This document shows positions 1-5,879 of a DNA stretch of 7,650 nucleotides, in pieces (the first letter of the stretch is position 1; each line of letters starts with the position of its first letter). A program made the translations under genes and the position numbers. Under the pieces are notes generated by a model that was given only the letters and a program-made list of their open reading frames with translations, had not been told where the DNA came from and made no database searches. The stretch spans positions 1 to 7,650 of the forward strand of contig JBDZUZ010000168.1 of the NCBI GenBank assembly GCA_040255445.1. The letters are read 5' to 3'. This DNA is from JBDZUZ01 sp040255445 (GTDB taxonomy: Bacteria; Planctomycetota; Phycisphaerae; Phycisphaerales; UBA1924).

Positions 1-21
1 GGTGAGGCGGCAGTGTACAGG

Positions 22-43
22 CCGCGGCGGCGGCCCGCCGCGG
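22..43. repeat. GC-rich inverted repeat upstream of tRNA-Ala
   Basis: A perfect 9-bp inverted repeat (CCGCGGCGG at 22-30, CCGCCGCGG at 35-43) encloses a 4-nt loop. No T-rich tract follows on either strand, so it is not a canonical intrinsic terminator. It could end an upstream transcript lying outside the window, or be a by-product of GC-rich intergenic DNA. The rest of 1-101 holds no convincing gene. A TAGGCT at 68-73 has a TANNNT shape and could be the -10 box of the tRNA promoter, but no good -35 box is visible. Confidence 0.35.
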
Positions 44-101
44 CGGGAAGAGCCGCACCAGCGGGGCTAGGCTTGGTCTCCCCGGCGGCGACAGCCGCGG
101 C

Positions 102-174
102 GGGGCGGTAGCTCAATTGGTAGAGCGCTAGCTTTGCAAGCTAGATGTTGCCGGTTCGAGTCCGGTCCGCTCCA
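102..174 (+). tRNA. tRNA-Ala (anticodon UGC)
   Basis: The sequence folds by hand into a complete 73-nt cloverleaf. The acceptor stem is GGGGCGG (102-108) with CCGCTCC (167-173). The D arm is GCTC/GAGC (111-114, 123-126). The anticodon stem is CTAGC/GCTAG (128-132, 140-144) around loop TTTGCAA, with anticodon TGC at 135-137. The variable loop is ATGTT. The T arm is GCCGG/CCGGT with loop TTCGAGT (155-161). The third acceptor pair is G3:U70, the classic identity element for alanyl-tRNA synthetase, which agrees with the anticodon. The discriminator base is A174. CCA is not encoded (TTT follows), so the 3' end must be added enzymatically. Confidence 0.97.
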
Positions 175-195
175 TTTCCGGGCTTCAGCCTGTGG

Positions 196-229
196 CTCAA
201 CTTTCCCGCCCTCAGGCGGGACAGTTGAG
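196..229 (+). terminator. Strong hairpin downstream of tRNA-Ala, candidate terminator
   Basis: Positions 196-210 pair with 215-229 in a 15-position stem with one mismatch (T203/C222) and a CTCA loop (211-214). The hairpin begins 21 nt after the tRNA 3' end, a sensible place for transcription to stop. It lacks a U-tract: GC-rich sequence follows. It is therefore either a U-less terminator, a 3' processing/stability element, or a structure acting with Rho. The rest of 175-340 shows no gene. Confidence 0.45.
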
Positions 230-340
230 GGCTGGGCGCGGGTTGTGCAGCGCCAGCCCAACCTGCAGCGGCCGCGCGTCTGATTCGGAGCGATCGAATG
301 TGGCACCATGCGGTCGCCGGGAGCCGGCCCGCCCCTCCCC

Positions 341-889
341 TCACGCGCAGTCCCAGTACCCCTTCAAACCACCGCAGATCCGACACTCGAAGACGTACGC
401 GGCCGGGTCCGCGCTCTTGCCGATGAGATCAATGACTTCTTCGATGTGGTCCGCGGGCATCTCCCAGATCTCGAAAATGCTCGGCACCGCAGCGCTCCAC
501 CGGCCCCGCAGGTCGCCTTCCTTCGCCTCGCCCAGATAGCGGCACGCCCGCCCGCAGCACATCAGCCAGCGGTTGCCCTGCCACGTGACGTACCCCGGCG
601 TGCGTCGCTCCACCAGGTCCTTGTCGGCCTCTGACATCTGCGGTGTCGTGTCAAGGTACGGATAGATCGTGGCGTCGTTGAAGGTGACGCCACGCTCGCC
701 CGCCGAACCGTCGGCGATGCACCACGGGCAGATGTTCGCTTCATCCGTGTCCGGTGAATCGCTGTTGTGTCCGGCGGTGTACATGTACCCGCGCGCGAGC
801 CCGCAGAGATCGCACGTCTCTTCCGATGGCTCGATAACCTCCTCGCCGAGGGGGTCGGGGAAGAGCTCGAAGGTGGGGAGGTCATTCAT
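341..889 (-). CDS. CbrC family protein
   Basis: This encodes a 182-aa protein of the CbrC/UPF0167 family. The family is named after an E. coli protein implicated in tolerance to colicin E2; its biochemical role is not established. Family features are visible along the whole length. The N-terminus reads LPTFELFPDPLGEEVIEPS. C26/C29 (CDLCGLARGYMYT), C54/C57 (CPWCIADGSA) and C111/C112/C116 follow, and the C-terminus has C169/C172 (CRICGGLKGYWDC). The paired cysteines suggest zinc binding, which is inference. The length is close to that usual for the family. The reading frame is open back to 991. I chose the ATG at 889 because family similarity begins there and because it lies 6 nt after a GGTACGCT box shared with two other genes here. 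The 991 start would overlap the end of the upstream YwqG-like gene. There is no Shine-Dalgarno sequence. It lies 58 bp downstream of that gene but seems to have its own promoter. Confidence 0.9.
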   Translation of the reverse strand: MNDLPTFELFPDPLGEEVIEPSEETCDLCGLARGYMYTAGHNSDSPDTDEANICPWCIADGSAGERGVTFNDATIYPYLDTTPQMSEADKDLVERRTPGYVTWQGNRWLMCCGRACRYLGEAKEGDLRGRWSAAVPSIFEIWEMPADHIEEVIDLIGKSADPAAYVFECRICGGLKGYWDCA

Positions 890-895
890 GGCGAC

Positions 896-903
896 AGCGT
901 ACC
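896..903 (-). promoter_or_regulatory. Putative leaderless promoter (-10 element) of the CbrC-like gene
   Basis: Read on the minus strand this is GGTACGCT, then 6 nt (GTCGCC), then the ATG at 889. TACGCT fits TANNNT. With the usual spacing, transcription would start at about the first base of the start codon. No convincing -35 hexamer lies at the usual distance. The same octamer at the same spacing precedes the YwqG-like gene and the unknown gene at 1927. Confidence 0.6.
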
Positions 904-947
904 AATGGGCGAGGATGCCGCCGCGGGGGGGTGGCGGACAGCCGCTC

Positions 948-1778
948 TCACCCGCAGTCCGCACTCCAATGGACCCGCCCCTGGTCATCAAGGTTGAAGT
1001 AGGCCGATCCCAGATCGCCCATCATCAGGAGGTTCTTATCGAGGTACTGCTCGCCCTTGGGATTCACAGGCACGTTGAGGAGCGGCCACGGGTTGCCGAA
1101 CGGGTTCAGCGAGGCGAGCGTGCATAGCGTGGTCCCCGGAAGTTCCGGATCCGGCTGCAGATACGGGTGAACTCCGCCGAACTTCGTGCCCCAGGCGAGG
1201 TTCAGATTGCCGACTCTCTGCGCATCCGGGTAGTCCATCGTGCGGTGCAGCGCGGCGAATGTCGGCGTCAACTTGTGTACATAAAGCGCTGGCGGAATCG
1301 TCGCATCCGGATCGACACGGTGCCATTCCAGCGAGAATGAATCCGGATCGTCGGCGTCCCAGTCCGCGTACATGTGCGGCCCTGCCGTGAAGACCAGCAG
1401 CACATCACCGGGGAGCGCAGCACGCACACGCGGATCGAGGACATCGAGCGAATCGAGAAAGTTGAACTGCGCGAGCAGACCCATCGGTGAACCGTCTTCG
1501 GCGGTCGGCCACGGGGCATCCGTCGGCCGATACGGTCTGCCGCCGATCTTGGTCGCCGCGGCGTTCTCCGGCTCACCCAGGCTCCAGATGCAGACATCCG
1601 TCGGGACACCGCGGCCGAAGACGCGCGGGTCGCGCTCGGCGCGAAGCTGCTCGAAGTAGGCGAGGTCGGCCGGGCCATAGATGTTCTGCAGAAGCCTCTC
1701 GCGGCCGGGGGCACGAAGGCTCGCGAGCGGTATCTCGCGGATCCAGTGGTCAAGGTCGATCCGTGCGTGGGTTGGCAT
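948..1778 (-). CDS. DUF1963 / YwqG family protein
   Basis: This encodes a 276-aa soluble protein of the DUF1963 (YwqG-like) family, of unknown biochemical function. Hallmark segments appear in order. The first is TKIGGRPYRPTDAPWP (about 76-91), then LLAQFNFLD (101-109), where family members commonly have a LAQ segment. LPGDVLLVFT (122-131) is next, then a second glycine pair in GTKFGGVHPYLQ (197-208). The C-terminal LMMGDLGSAYFNLD (251-264) corresponds to the family's GDxGxxYF region. There is no signal peptide or membrane segment, so it should be cytoplasmic. The frame is open back to 1835. I chose the ATG at 1778 because it lies 6 nt after a GGTACGCT box, has no Shine-Dalgarno, and the extra upstream residues look non-conserved. 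It is followed on the same strand by the CbrC-like gene. In B. subtilis the namesake lies near polymorphic-toxin genes, so a protective role is possible but unproven. Confidence 0.88.
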   Translation of the reverse strand: MPTHARIDLDHWIREIPLASLRAPGRERLLQNIYGPADLAYFEQLRAERDPRVFGRGVPTDVCIWSLGEPENAAATKIGGRPYRPTDAPWPTAEDGSPMGLLAQFNFLDSLDVLDPRVRAALPGDVLLVFTAGPHMYADWDADDPDSFSLEWHRVDPDATIPPALYVHKLTPTFAALHRTMDYPDAQRVGNLNLAWGTKFGGVHPYLQPDPELPGTTLCTLASLNPFGNPWPLLNVPVNPKGEQYLDKNLLMMGDLGSAYFNLDDQGRVHWSADCG

Positions 1779-1784
1779 GCGGGC

Positions 1785-1792
1785 AGCGTACC
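1785..1792 (-). promoter_or_regulatory. Putative leaderless promoter (-10 element) of the YwqG-like gene
   Basis: On the minus strand this reads GGTACGCT, then 6 nt (GCCCGC), then the ATG at 1778. The octamer and spacing are identical to those before the CbrC-like gene and the gene at 1927. No good -35 hexamer is seen 16-18 nt upstream. It sits in the 148-bp divergent intergenic region that also carries the promoter for the plus-strand gene pair. Confidence 0.6.
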
Positions 1793-1892
1793 GAAGGCGG
1801 GTCTGGCGGGCACCGAACCGACCAAGCGCCGCCATTCATCCCCCGCTGACAACACCCTGTCAGTCCCTCCGACCACACTCCGAGGAGCGCCC

Positions 1893-1920
1893 TTGCACAC
1901 CCTGCCGCGCGCGGTACGCT
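1893..1920 (+). promoter_or_regulatory. Putative leaderless promoter of the gene at 1927
   Basis: TTGCAC (1893-1898) as a weak -35, a 16-nt spacer, then TACGCT (1915-1920, preceded by GG) as the -10. Six nucleotides (CCTCGT) later comes the ATG at 1927. Transcription would start at or next to the start codon. It is the best-formed of the three GGTACGCT promoters because it alone has a recognisable -35. Confidence 0.62.
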
Positions 1921-1926
1921 CCTCGT

Positions 1927-2418
1927 ATGGTCGCACCCAACCGCAGCCGATCAGATGACAGGACCGGACCGCCCGATGCTCCGCCGCCCGTGCCGACGGA
2001 GACCGTCGGATCTGTGGATGGTGACACTCACCTTCGAGTCCTGTACATGTACCGCGAGCTGCGAGACGGTCTGCACGAGCTCGCGCGGCCCGCGGCGGAG
2101 CAGGAGGCCGCGCAGCCCGCGTTCGTGTGCATGAGCCAGGAACTGCTCGACTTCCTCGACTGGCCCCTGGAGGCGCTGGAGAACCTCGGTTGCCTTGCCG
2201 TGATCGAGCCCGCGACGCTGGACCAACTCGAGCGGTTTCGCAAGCTGCTGATCGGTCTCGCATCATCGCCCCGGACAGATCATCTTGAGAGTGTTCGATC
2301 CGGACCGGAGTGGGAGCACGCCAGAGAAGAGGCTCGCCGTATCCTTCGCGAGTGTGCGCTGCCGGAGTTGGATGAGGCGGAGGTACGCCGGCGCCTGAAC
2401 GAAGACGAGGCGGATTGA
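1927..2418 (+). CDS. Hypothetical protein, 163 aa
   Basis: I do not recognise this family. Residues 1-34 are rich in Pro, Ser, Asp and Arg and probably disordered. From about residue 37 the protein looks mostly helical, with amphipathic stretches around RVLYMYRELRDGLHELA (37-53), QELLDFLDWPLEALENLG (71-88) and LDQLERFRKLLIG (98-110). A charged C-terminal helix region runs from about 128 to 163. There is no signal peptide, membrane segment or obvious catalytic motif. The frame is open back to 1681. The ATG at 1927 is chosen because the GGTACGCT box ends 6 nt before it, and no Shine-Dalgarno is present. The stop codon overlaps the putative TTG start of the next gene, so the two probably form one transcription unit. 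Its neighbours hint at an accessory or protective role, but that is speculation. Confidence 0.72.
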   Translation: MVAPNRSRSDDRTGPPDAPPPVPTETVGSVDGDTHLRVLYMYRELRDGLHELARPAAEQEAAQPAFVCMSQELLDFLDWPLEALENLGCLAVIEPATLDQLERFRKLLIGLASSPRTDHLESVRSGPEWEHAREEARRILRECALPELDEAEVRRRLNEDEAD

Positions 2419-2993
2419 AGGATGGTGCCTTTGTGCAAAGAGGAACGAGTCGATTGACGAAAGATCCCGCGGGTGCATCGGAGGCCGCTTGGGCTTCAGG
2501 GCCCAACCTCGAACTCTGTCTGCGCTGGCACGCCCAGATTGACGAACGCGAGGTAAAGCGGGTGTGGGCCGAGATGCCCGGCGTGGTCAGCCTCGGTGTA
2601 TCCGATTCGGGTGTCGATCGCTGGGTACTCGAATTGCCACTCGCTGGCGTTCGCGTCGGAGTTCTCGTTAACTGTGGGCACGACGATCATCCGGTGTGTT
2701 GGATTGGGCTGCCGCCGATGGTCAGCGAGATCTTCCCTCTCGATTGGGCGCCATTGGCGGAAGATTTCTTGACTTCTGCGGCGATCGCGGAGGCGGTGTT
2801 GACACTGGCGACGGTCGCCTGGCGGCTTCGGAGCGATGTCGGTGACTGCGCATGCCTCATCACCTGCGAAGGCAGCGACACGCCGCAACGCTGGTGGACG
2901 CACACCGACGGTTCTGTCTGGGTGGATCGCGCGCTGCTCGATCCTCTTCAACGGCGCACAGGGCGTGCGTGGATCAAACTTGCTGAAGCTTGA
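2415..2993 (+). CDS. Hypothetical protein, up to 192 aa, overlapping the preceding gene
   Basis: I do not recognise this family. The reading frame begins with TTG at 2415, overlapping the TGA (2416-2418) of the upstream gene as TTGA, which would allow translational coupling. An alternative is GTG at 2433, 10 nt after AAGGA (2418-2422), giving 186 aa. I cannot decide between the two. There is no in-frame ATG near the beginning. From about residue 30 the composition looks globular alpha/beta, with strands around WVLELPLAGVRVGVLVNC (70-87) and CACLITCEG (145-153). A helix runs around AIAEAVLTLATVAWRLR (123-139). Tryptophan is frequent, including WW at 160-161. There is no signal peptide or transmembrane pattern. 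It may be a small cytoplasmic partner of the 163-aa protein, by adjacency only. Confidence 0.7.
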   Translation: MKDGAFVQRGTSRLTKDPAGASEAAWASGPNLELCLRWHAQIDEREVKRVWAEMPGVVSLGVSDSGVDRWVLELPLAGVRVGVLVNCGHDDHPVCWIGLPPMVSEIFPLDWAPLAEDFLTSAAIAEAVLTLATVAWRLRSDVGDCACLITCEGSDTPQRWWTHTDGSVWVDRALLDPLQRRTGRAWIKLAEA

Positions 2994-3114
2994 GGGCAAG
3001 CGGGGGGGAGGGCTCGGCGAGGATGCCGCGGTTCGGCAAGTCTACATTGTCGCTCTCGCATTGAAGCGAGGAGTTCGTCGCGTCGAAGCGTGGCGTGTGT
3101 GGGGACCAGACGGC

Positions 3115-3119
3115 GGGAG
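3115..3119 (+). promoter_or_regulatory. Shine-Dalgarno of the EamA transporter gene
   Basis: GGGAG lies 7 nt before the ATG at 3127 and supports that start. This contrasts with the SD-less genes at 889, 1778 and 1927. The 133-bp spacer behind it (2994-3126) contains TACATT at about 3042, a possible -10 box, without a clear -35. Confidence 0.6.
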
Positions 3120-3126
3120 AGCTTGA

Positions 3127-4200
3127 ATGAGATGGCCGCTGGCGCGGGAGGCACAGTGGAAGGAGCAGACAGCCGCGGGGGCTGATGAGCCCGTCTTCAG
3201 CGGCCTGGGTGTCATCACCGTCGTGCTCACGCTGATCGGCTGGTCGAGCATCCCGCTCTTCTTGAAGCACTTCGCGGGGCTGATCGATCCGTGGACGGCC
3301 AACGGGTGGCGGTACGGGATCTCGGCGCTGCTGTGGCTGCCGGTGCTGTTGTGGGGGTGGCATCGGCGGAATCTGCCCAGGGGGTTGTGGAAGGCCGCGC
3401 TGGTGCCTTCGCTGTTCAATATCCCCGGGCAGGTGTGTTTCGCGATCGCGCCGTACAAGATCGATCCGGGGCTGATGACCTTCAGCCTGCGGCTGCAGAT
3501 CGTGTTCGTGGCACTGGGCGCGGTGCTGCTGTTCCCCGGCGAGCGGCGGGTGGTGAAGCACCCGGCGTTCATCGCCGGGATCGTGCTGGTCTTGGGCGGG
3601 ACGATGGCGACCGCAGCGCTGCGGCCGGGCGGGCTGGGGAGCGCGGAGACGCTGGGGGTTGTGCTGAGCGGCGGCGCGGGGATGTTGTACGCGTGCTACG
3701 CGCTCTCGGTGCGCAAGTGCATGCAGGGGATCCCGCCGCTGGTGGCGTTCGCCGCGGTCTCGCAGATCACCGCCGCGGCGATGGTCACACTCATGTTCAT
3801 CTTCGGCGAGCAGGGTGGCGCGACGGTCCTCGCGCTGCCCGGCGAGCAGCAGGTGCTGCTGGTGCTCTCGAGCCTGATCGGGATCGGCCTGGGGCACACC
3901 TTCTACTTCATCAGCATCGCCCGGCTGGGCGTGGCGGTGGCGTCGGGGGTGGTGCAGCTGCAGCCGTTCCTGGTCTCGGCGGGTTCGCTGTTGCTCTTCA
4001 AGGAGAAGCTGAGCTCGCTGCAGTGGGTGACGGGCACAACCGCGGTCGCGGGCGCGATTGTGATGCTTGTGGTGCAGAAGCGGATTTCGGATGTGGCGAA
4101 GCGCGAGCGGGCGCTCAAGGCGTTCGATGAGCTCCCGGTCGATGAGGATGTGGCGGTGATGGAGGCGGCCACAGATGTGGCGCCGGCGGCTCGCCGGTGA
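3127..4200 (+). CDS. EamA/DMT superfamily permease
   Basis: This encodes a 357-aa inner-membrane protein with about ten hydrophobic segments arranged as two five-TM EamA domains. The segments lie roughly at 25-48, 61-79, 87-107, 119-136, 148-164, 174-194, 205-226, 243-265, 268-291 and 297-316. The end of the second repeat reads QPFLVSAGSLLLFKEKLSS, a typical EamA signature in which a Pro-containing helix is followed by a Glu-containing loop. DMT permeases of this type move amino acids, metabolites or nucleotide-related compounds across the inner membrane. The substrate cannot be predicted here. A hydrophilic tail of about 40 residues, acidic in its middle, follows the last TM. The start is supported by GGGAG 7 nt upstream. 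The gene converges with the MFS gene at 4438-5688. Confidence 0.92.
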   Translation: MRWPLAREAQWKEQTAAGADEPVFSGLGVITVVLTLIGWSSIPLFLKHFAGLIDPWTANGWRYGISALLWLPVLLWGWHRRNLPRGLWKAALVPSLFNIPGQVCFAIAPYKIDPGLMTFSLRLQIVFVALGAVLLFPGERRVVKHPAFIAGIVLVLGGTMATAALRPGGLGSAETLGVVLSGGAGMLYACYALSVRKCMQGIPPLVAFAAVSQITAAAMVTLMFIFGEQGGATVLALPGEQQVLLVLSSLIGIGLGHTFYFISIARLGVAVASGVVQLQPFLVSAGSLLLFKEKLSSLQWVTGTTAVAGAIVMLVVQKRISDVAKRERALKAFDELPVDEDVAVMEAATDVAPAARR

Positions 4201-4330
4201 TCAGCGTACGTCGCGCAACGGGCTAGGGAACCTGAAGCGATCTCGCGCCGTGCCACGGCTCCGAGCCGAGGCTCTGCGAGGCGAGCAGCCGTGCGTTGGG
4301 GGCACGACAACGATGAACCGCTGCATGCGC

Positions 4331-4389
4331 AAGACTCGAAGGATGCGATCGCGGCCACAGGATTGTCCGGCCGGGCGATCGGGAGTCTT
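4331..4389. repeat. Interrupted inverted repeat between convergent genes
   Basis: AAGACTC (4331-4337) is the reverse complement of GAGTCTT (4383-4389). Inside, GATCGCGGCC (4347-4356) pairs with GGCCGGGCGATC (4369-4380) apart from a 2-nt bulge. Together they could form one branched or bulged hairpin in the 237-bp region between the convergent EamA and MFS genes. No T-tract follows on either strand. It may help end both transcripts or be chance structure. I see no gene in 4201-4437. Confidence 0.35.
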
Positions 4390-4409
4390 CAACCGTTCGT
4401 GACCCCATC

Positions 4410-4428
4410 CGCAGGCGGGCCGCCTGTG
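4410..4428 (-). terminator. Weak hairpin just past the MFS stop codon
   Basis: CAGGCG (4412-4417) and CGCCTG (4421-4426) form a 6-bp stem with loop GGC, extendable by a G-U and a C-G pair. On the minus strand it starts about 10 nt after the MFS stop. The sequence after it is not U-rich, so it is only a candidate transcription end. Confidence 0.3.
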
Positions 4429-4437
4429 ACACGGGTC

Positions 4438-5688
4438 TCACGCCGTTGCCGGTTCCGGCTCCGCCGCGCCGGGCTTCGTGTCCTCCGCGTACTCGTCCTT
4501 CAACTCGCCCAACCGCCGGATCTGCGGGAACGCGTAAGCGATGCCGACCACGACCAGCACCGTGCCGATGCCGCCGCTGACGACCGAGGCCACGGGCCCA
4601 AAGAACTTTGCGACCAGGCCCGATTCGAAAGCGCCCAGTTCGTTCGACGATTCGATGAAGACCGAGTTGACCGACGACACGCGGCCGCGGACTTCGACCG
4701 GTGTGCGGAGTTGCACGAGGATGTGCCGCACCACGACCGAGATCGTGTCCGCCGCGCCGCCGATGAGCAGCAGCACGAGCGAGAGCCAGAGATTGGTCGA
4801 GAACCCGAAGCCGATCGTCGCGATGCCGAAGAGCGCCACCGACCAGAGCATCGCCTTCCCCGGCCGCGCCAGCGGCGGGAGCTTGGCGAGCACCACCGAC
4901 ATGAGCAGCGCGCCCACATAAGGCGAGGCCTTGAGCAGCCCCAGCCCCGTTGCATCCGTATTCAGAATGTCGCGGGCGTACTCGGGGAAGACCGCGACCG
5001 CGCCGCCGAGCAGCACGGCGAAGAGGTCGAGCGTGATCGTGCCCAGGATCGTCTTCTCGCGGTAGACGTGCGACAGCCCGCCGAGCATGCCCTTGAAGCC
5101 GATCGGCCCGACCGGCCGCGGGTTGGGCCGCGGCCGCAGGAAGAGCGCGGTCACCGCGAAGACGCTGCAGAGCGCGGCGGTGATCAGATAGATCGGCCAT
5201 GTCGCCTCGAACACCTCGAGCAGTACCCCGGCGACGATCGGCCCGCCGATCGCCGCGGCCTGGAACAGCCCCGATGTCCACGCGACGGCGCGGTGGAACG
5301 ACCCGACCGGTACCAGGTCAGGCAGCAGGCTGGCGCGGACGGGGCCGTTGAAGACGCGCGTACACCCGCTCAGCCCGATCAGGACATACAGCAGCCAGAG
5401 CGGCGCCTGCGCGTGCGAGACCGCCGCCATGCCGAGCATCGTGAGCGCGAAGCCGATCTGCGTCGCGGCGAGGATGTGGCGACGGCTGACGAGATCAATG
5501 ACGTATCCGGCGGGGAGCGCGAGCGCGAGCACCGGGAGGGCGCGGACCAGGCCGATGAGCCCGACCATGAAGGTGCTGTCGGTGCGCTCGTAGACCTCCC
5601 ACATCACGGCGACCGTGAACATCTGCAGGCCCACGCCGGAGCAGACGTATCCGGCGGCGAAGAGGGGGTAGTTGTGCTGCGGTCGCAT
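4438..5688 (-). CDS. MFS transporter, EntS-like (MFS_3) type
   Basis: This encodes a 416-aa inner-membrane protein of the major facilitator superfamily with about 12 hydrophobic segments, the usual length for the MFS_3/EntS-like group of proton-driven exporters. The loop after TM2 reads GYVIDLVSRRHIL (61-73), matching MFS motif A (G-x3-D-x2-S-R-R). RVFNGPVRASLLPDLVP (111-127) is typical of this subgroup. So is the second-half segment RTPVEVRGRVSSVNSVFI (328-345), followed by SSNELGAFESG. The last roughly 25 residues form a Pro/Glu-rich cytoplasmic tail. The substrate is unknown; relatives export siderophores or drugs, but nothing here specifies that. The ATG at 5688 is the natural N-terminus. 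It has neither a Shine-Dalgarno nor a GGTACGCT box, so its promoter and initiation mode are unclear. It lies downstream of the PEP-CTERM gene but is separated from it by a strong terminator. Confidence 0.92.
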   Translation of the reverse strand: MRPQHNYPLFAAGYVCSGVGLQMFTVAVMWEVYERTDSTFMVGLIGLVRALPVLALALPAGYVIDLVSRRHILAATQIGFALTMLGMAAVSHAQAPLWLLYVLIGLSGCTRVFNGPVRASLLPDLVPVGSFHRAVAWTSGLFQAAAIGGPIVAGVLLEVFEATWPIYLITAALCSVFAVTALFLRPRPNPRPVGPIGFKGMLGGLSHVYREKTILGTITLDLFAVLLGGAVAVFPEYARDILNTDATGLGLLKASPYVGALLMSVVLAKLPPLARPGKAMLWSVALFGIATIGFGFSTNLWLSLVLLLIGGAADTISVVVRHILVQLRTPVEVRGRVSSVNSVFIESSNELGAFESGLVAKFFGPVASVVSGGIGTVLVVVGIAYAFPQIRRLGELKDEYAEDTKPGAAEPEPATA

Positions 5689-5810
5689 CGTGGGGCGGGG
5701 CGGTCCGGATCGGTGTGCGGGAAGAGGACGCAGGCAGGGATGCGCCCGGCGGCAAAGCCCGGCATTGTTTCCGGCGTGCGTGTGTCAGGCGGGCCCTTTG
5801 CAGTGCGGCC

Positions 5811-5850
5811 GGCAAAACGACAAGGGCCCCGGCCGAAGCGGCCGGGGCCC
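5811..5850 (-). terminator. Intrinsic terminator of the PEP-CTERM-like gene
   Basis: GGGCCCCGGCCG (5824-5835) and its exact complement CGGCCGGGGCCC (5839-5850) give a 12-bp GC-only stem with a 3-nt loop. On the minus strand the stem is followed by TTGTCGTTTTGCC, a moderately T-rich tract. It begins 29 nt after the stop codon of the secreted-protein gene at 5880 and should insulate the MFS gene from it. The remaining spacer to 5688 shows no gene and no clear promoter. Confidence 0.8.
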
Positions 5851-5879
5851 GAGGGGTGAGCGGGTCATCCCAAATGCGA

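Noticed and set aside
67..386. Minus-strand reading frames containing SGPDSNRQHLACKASALP and GADRTRTGN
   Set aside because: These are the well-known false proteins produced by translating the antisense strand of a tRNA gene; they cover tRNA-Ala at 102-174.
777..2052. Repeated palindrome TGTACATGTAC near 777-789 and 2041-2052
   Set aside because: Both copies lie inside coding sequence and encode Tyr-Met-Tyr in unrelated proteins. No further copies or spacing pattern suggest an operator.
1268..2506. Minus-strand open frame of 412 codons spanning the YwqG-like gene start and the 1927 gene
   Set aside because: It overlaps two better-supported genes on both strands, is Arg/Ala/Ser/Pro-rich, and crosses the divergent promoter region.
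2974..3897. Minus-strand open frame of 307 codons opposite the EamA gene
   Set aside because: Low-complexity Arg/Gln/His/Pro composition, antisense to a clear 10-TM transporter.
4203..4208. A fourth TACGCT (minus strand) at the EamA stop codon
   Set aside because: It lacks the GG before it, is not followed by ATG at 6 nt, and points into the 3' end of the EamA gene. Probably chance.
4313..4402. Small ORF of 29 codons in the convergent spacer
   Set aside because: Arg-rich, no ribosome binding site or promoter, and it overlaps the inverted repeat at 4331-4389.
4291..5859. Long plus-strand open frame (522 codons) opposite the MFS gene
   Set aside because: It is rich in Arg, Asp, Glu and His with no hydrophobic core pattern, as expected for the antisense of a GC-rich gene. 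The minus-strand frame has clear MFS motifs.
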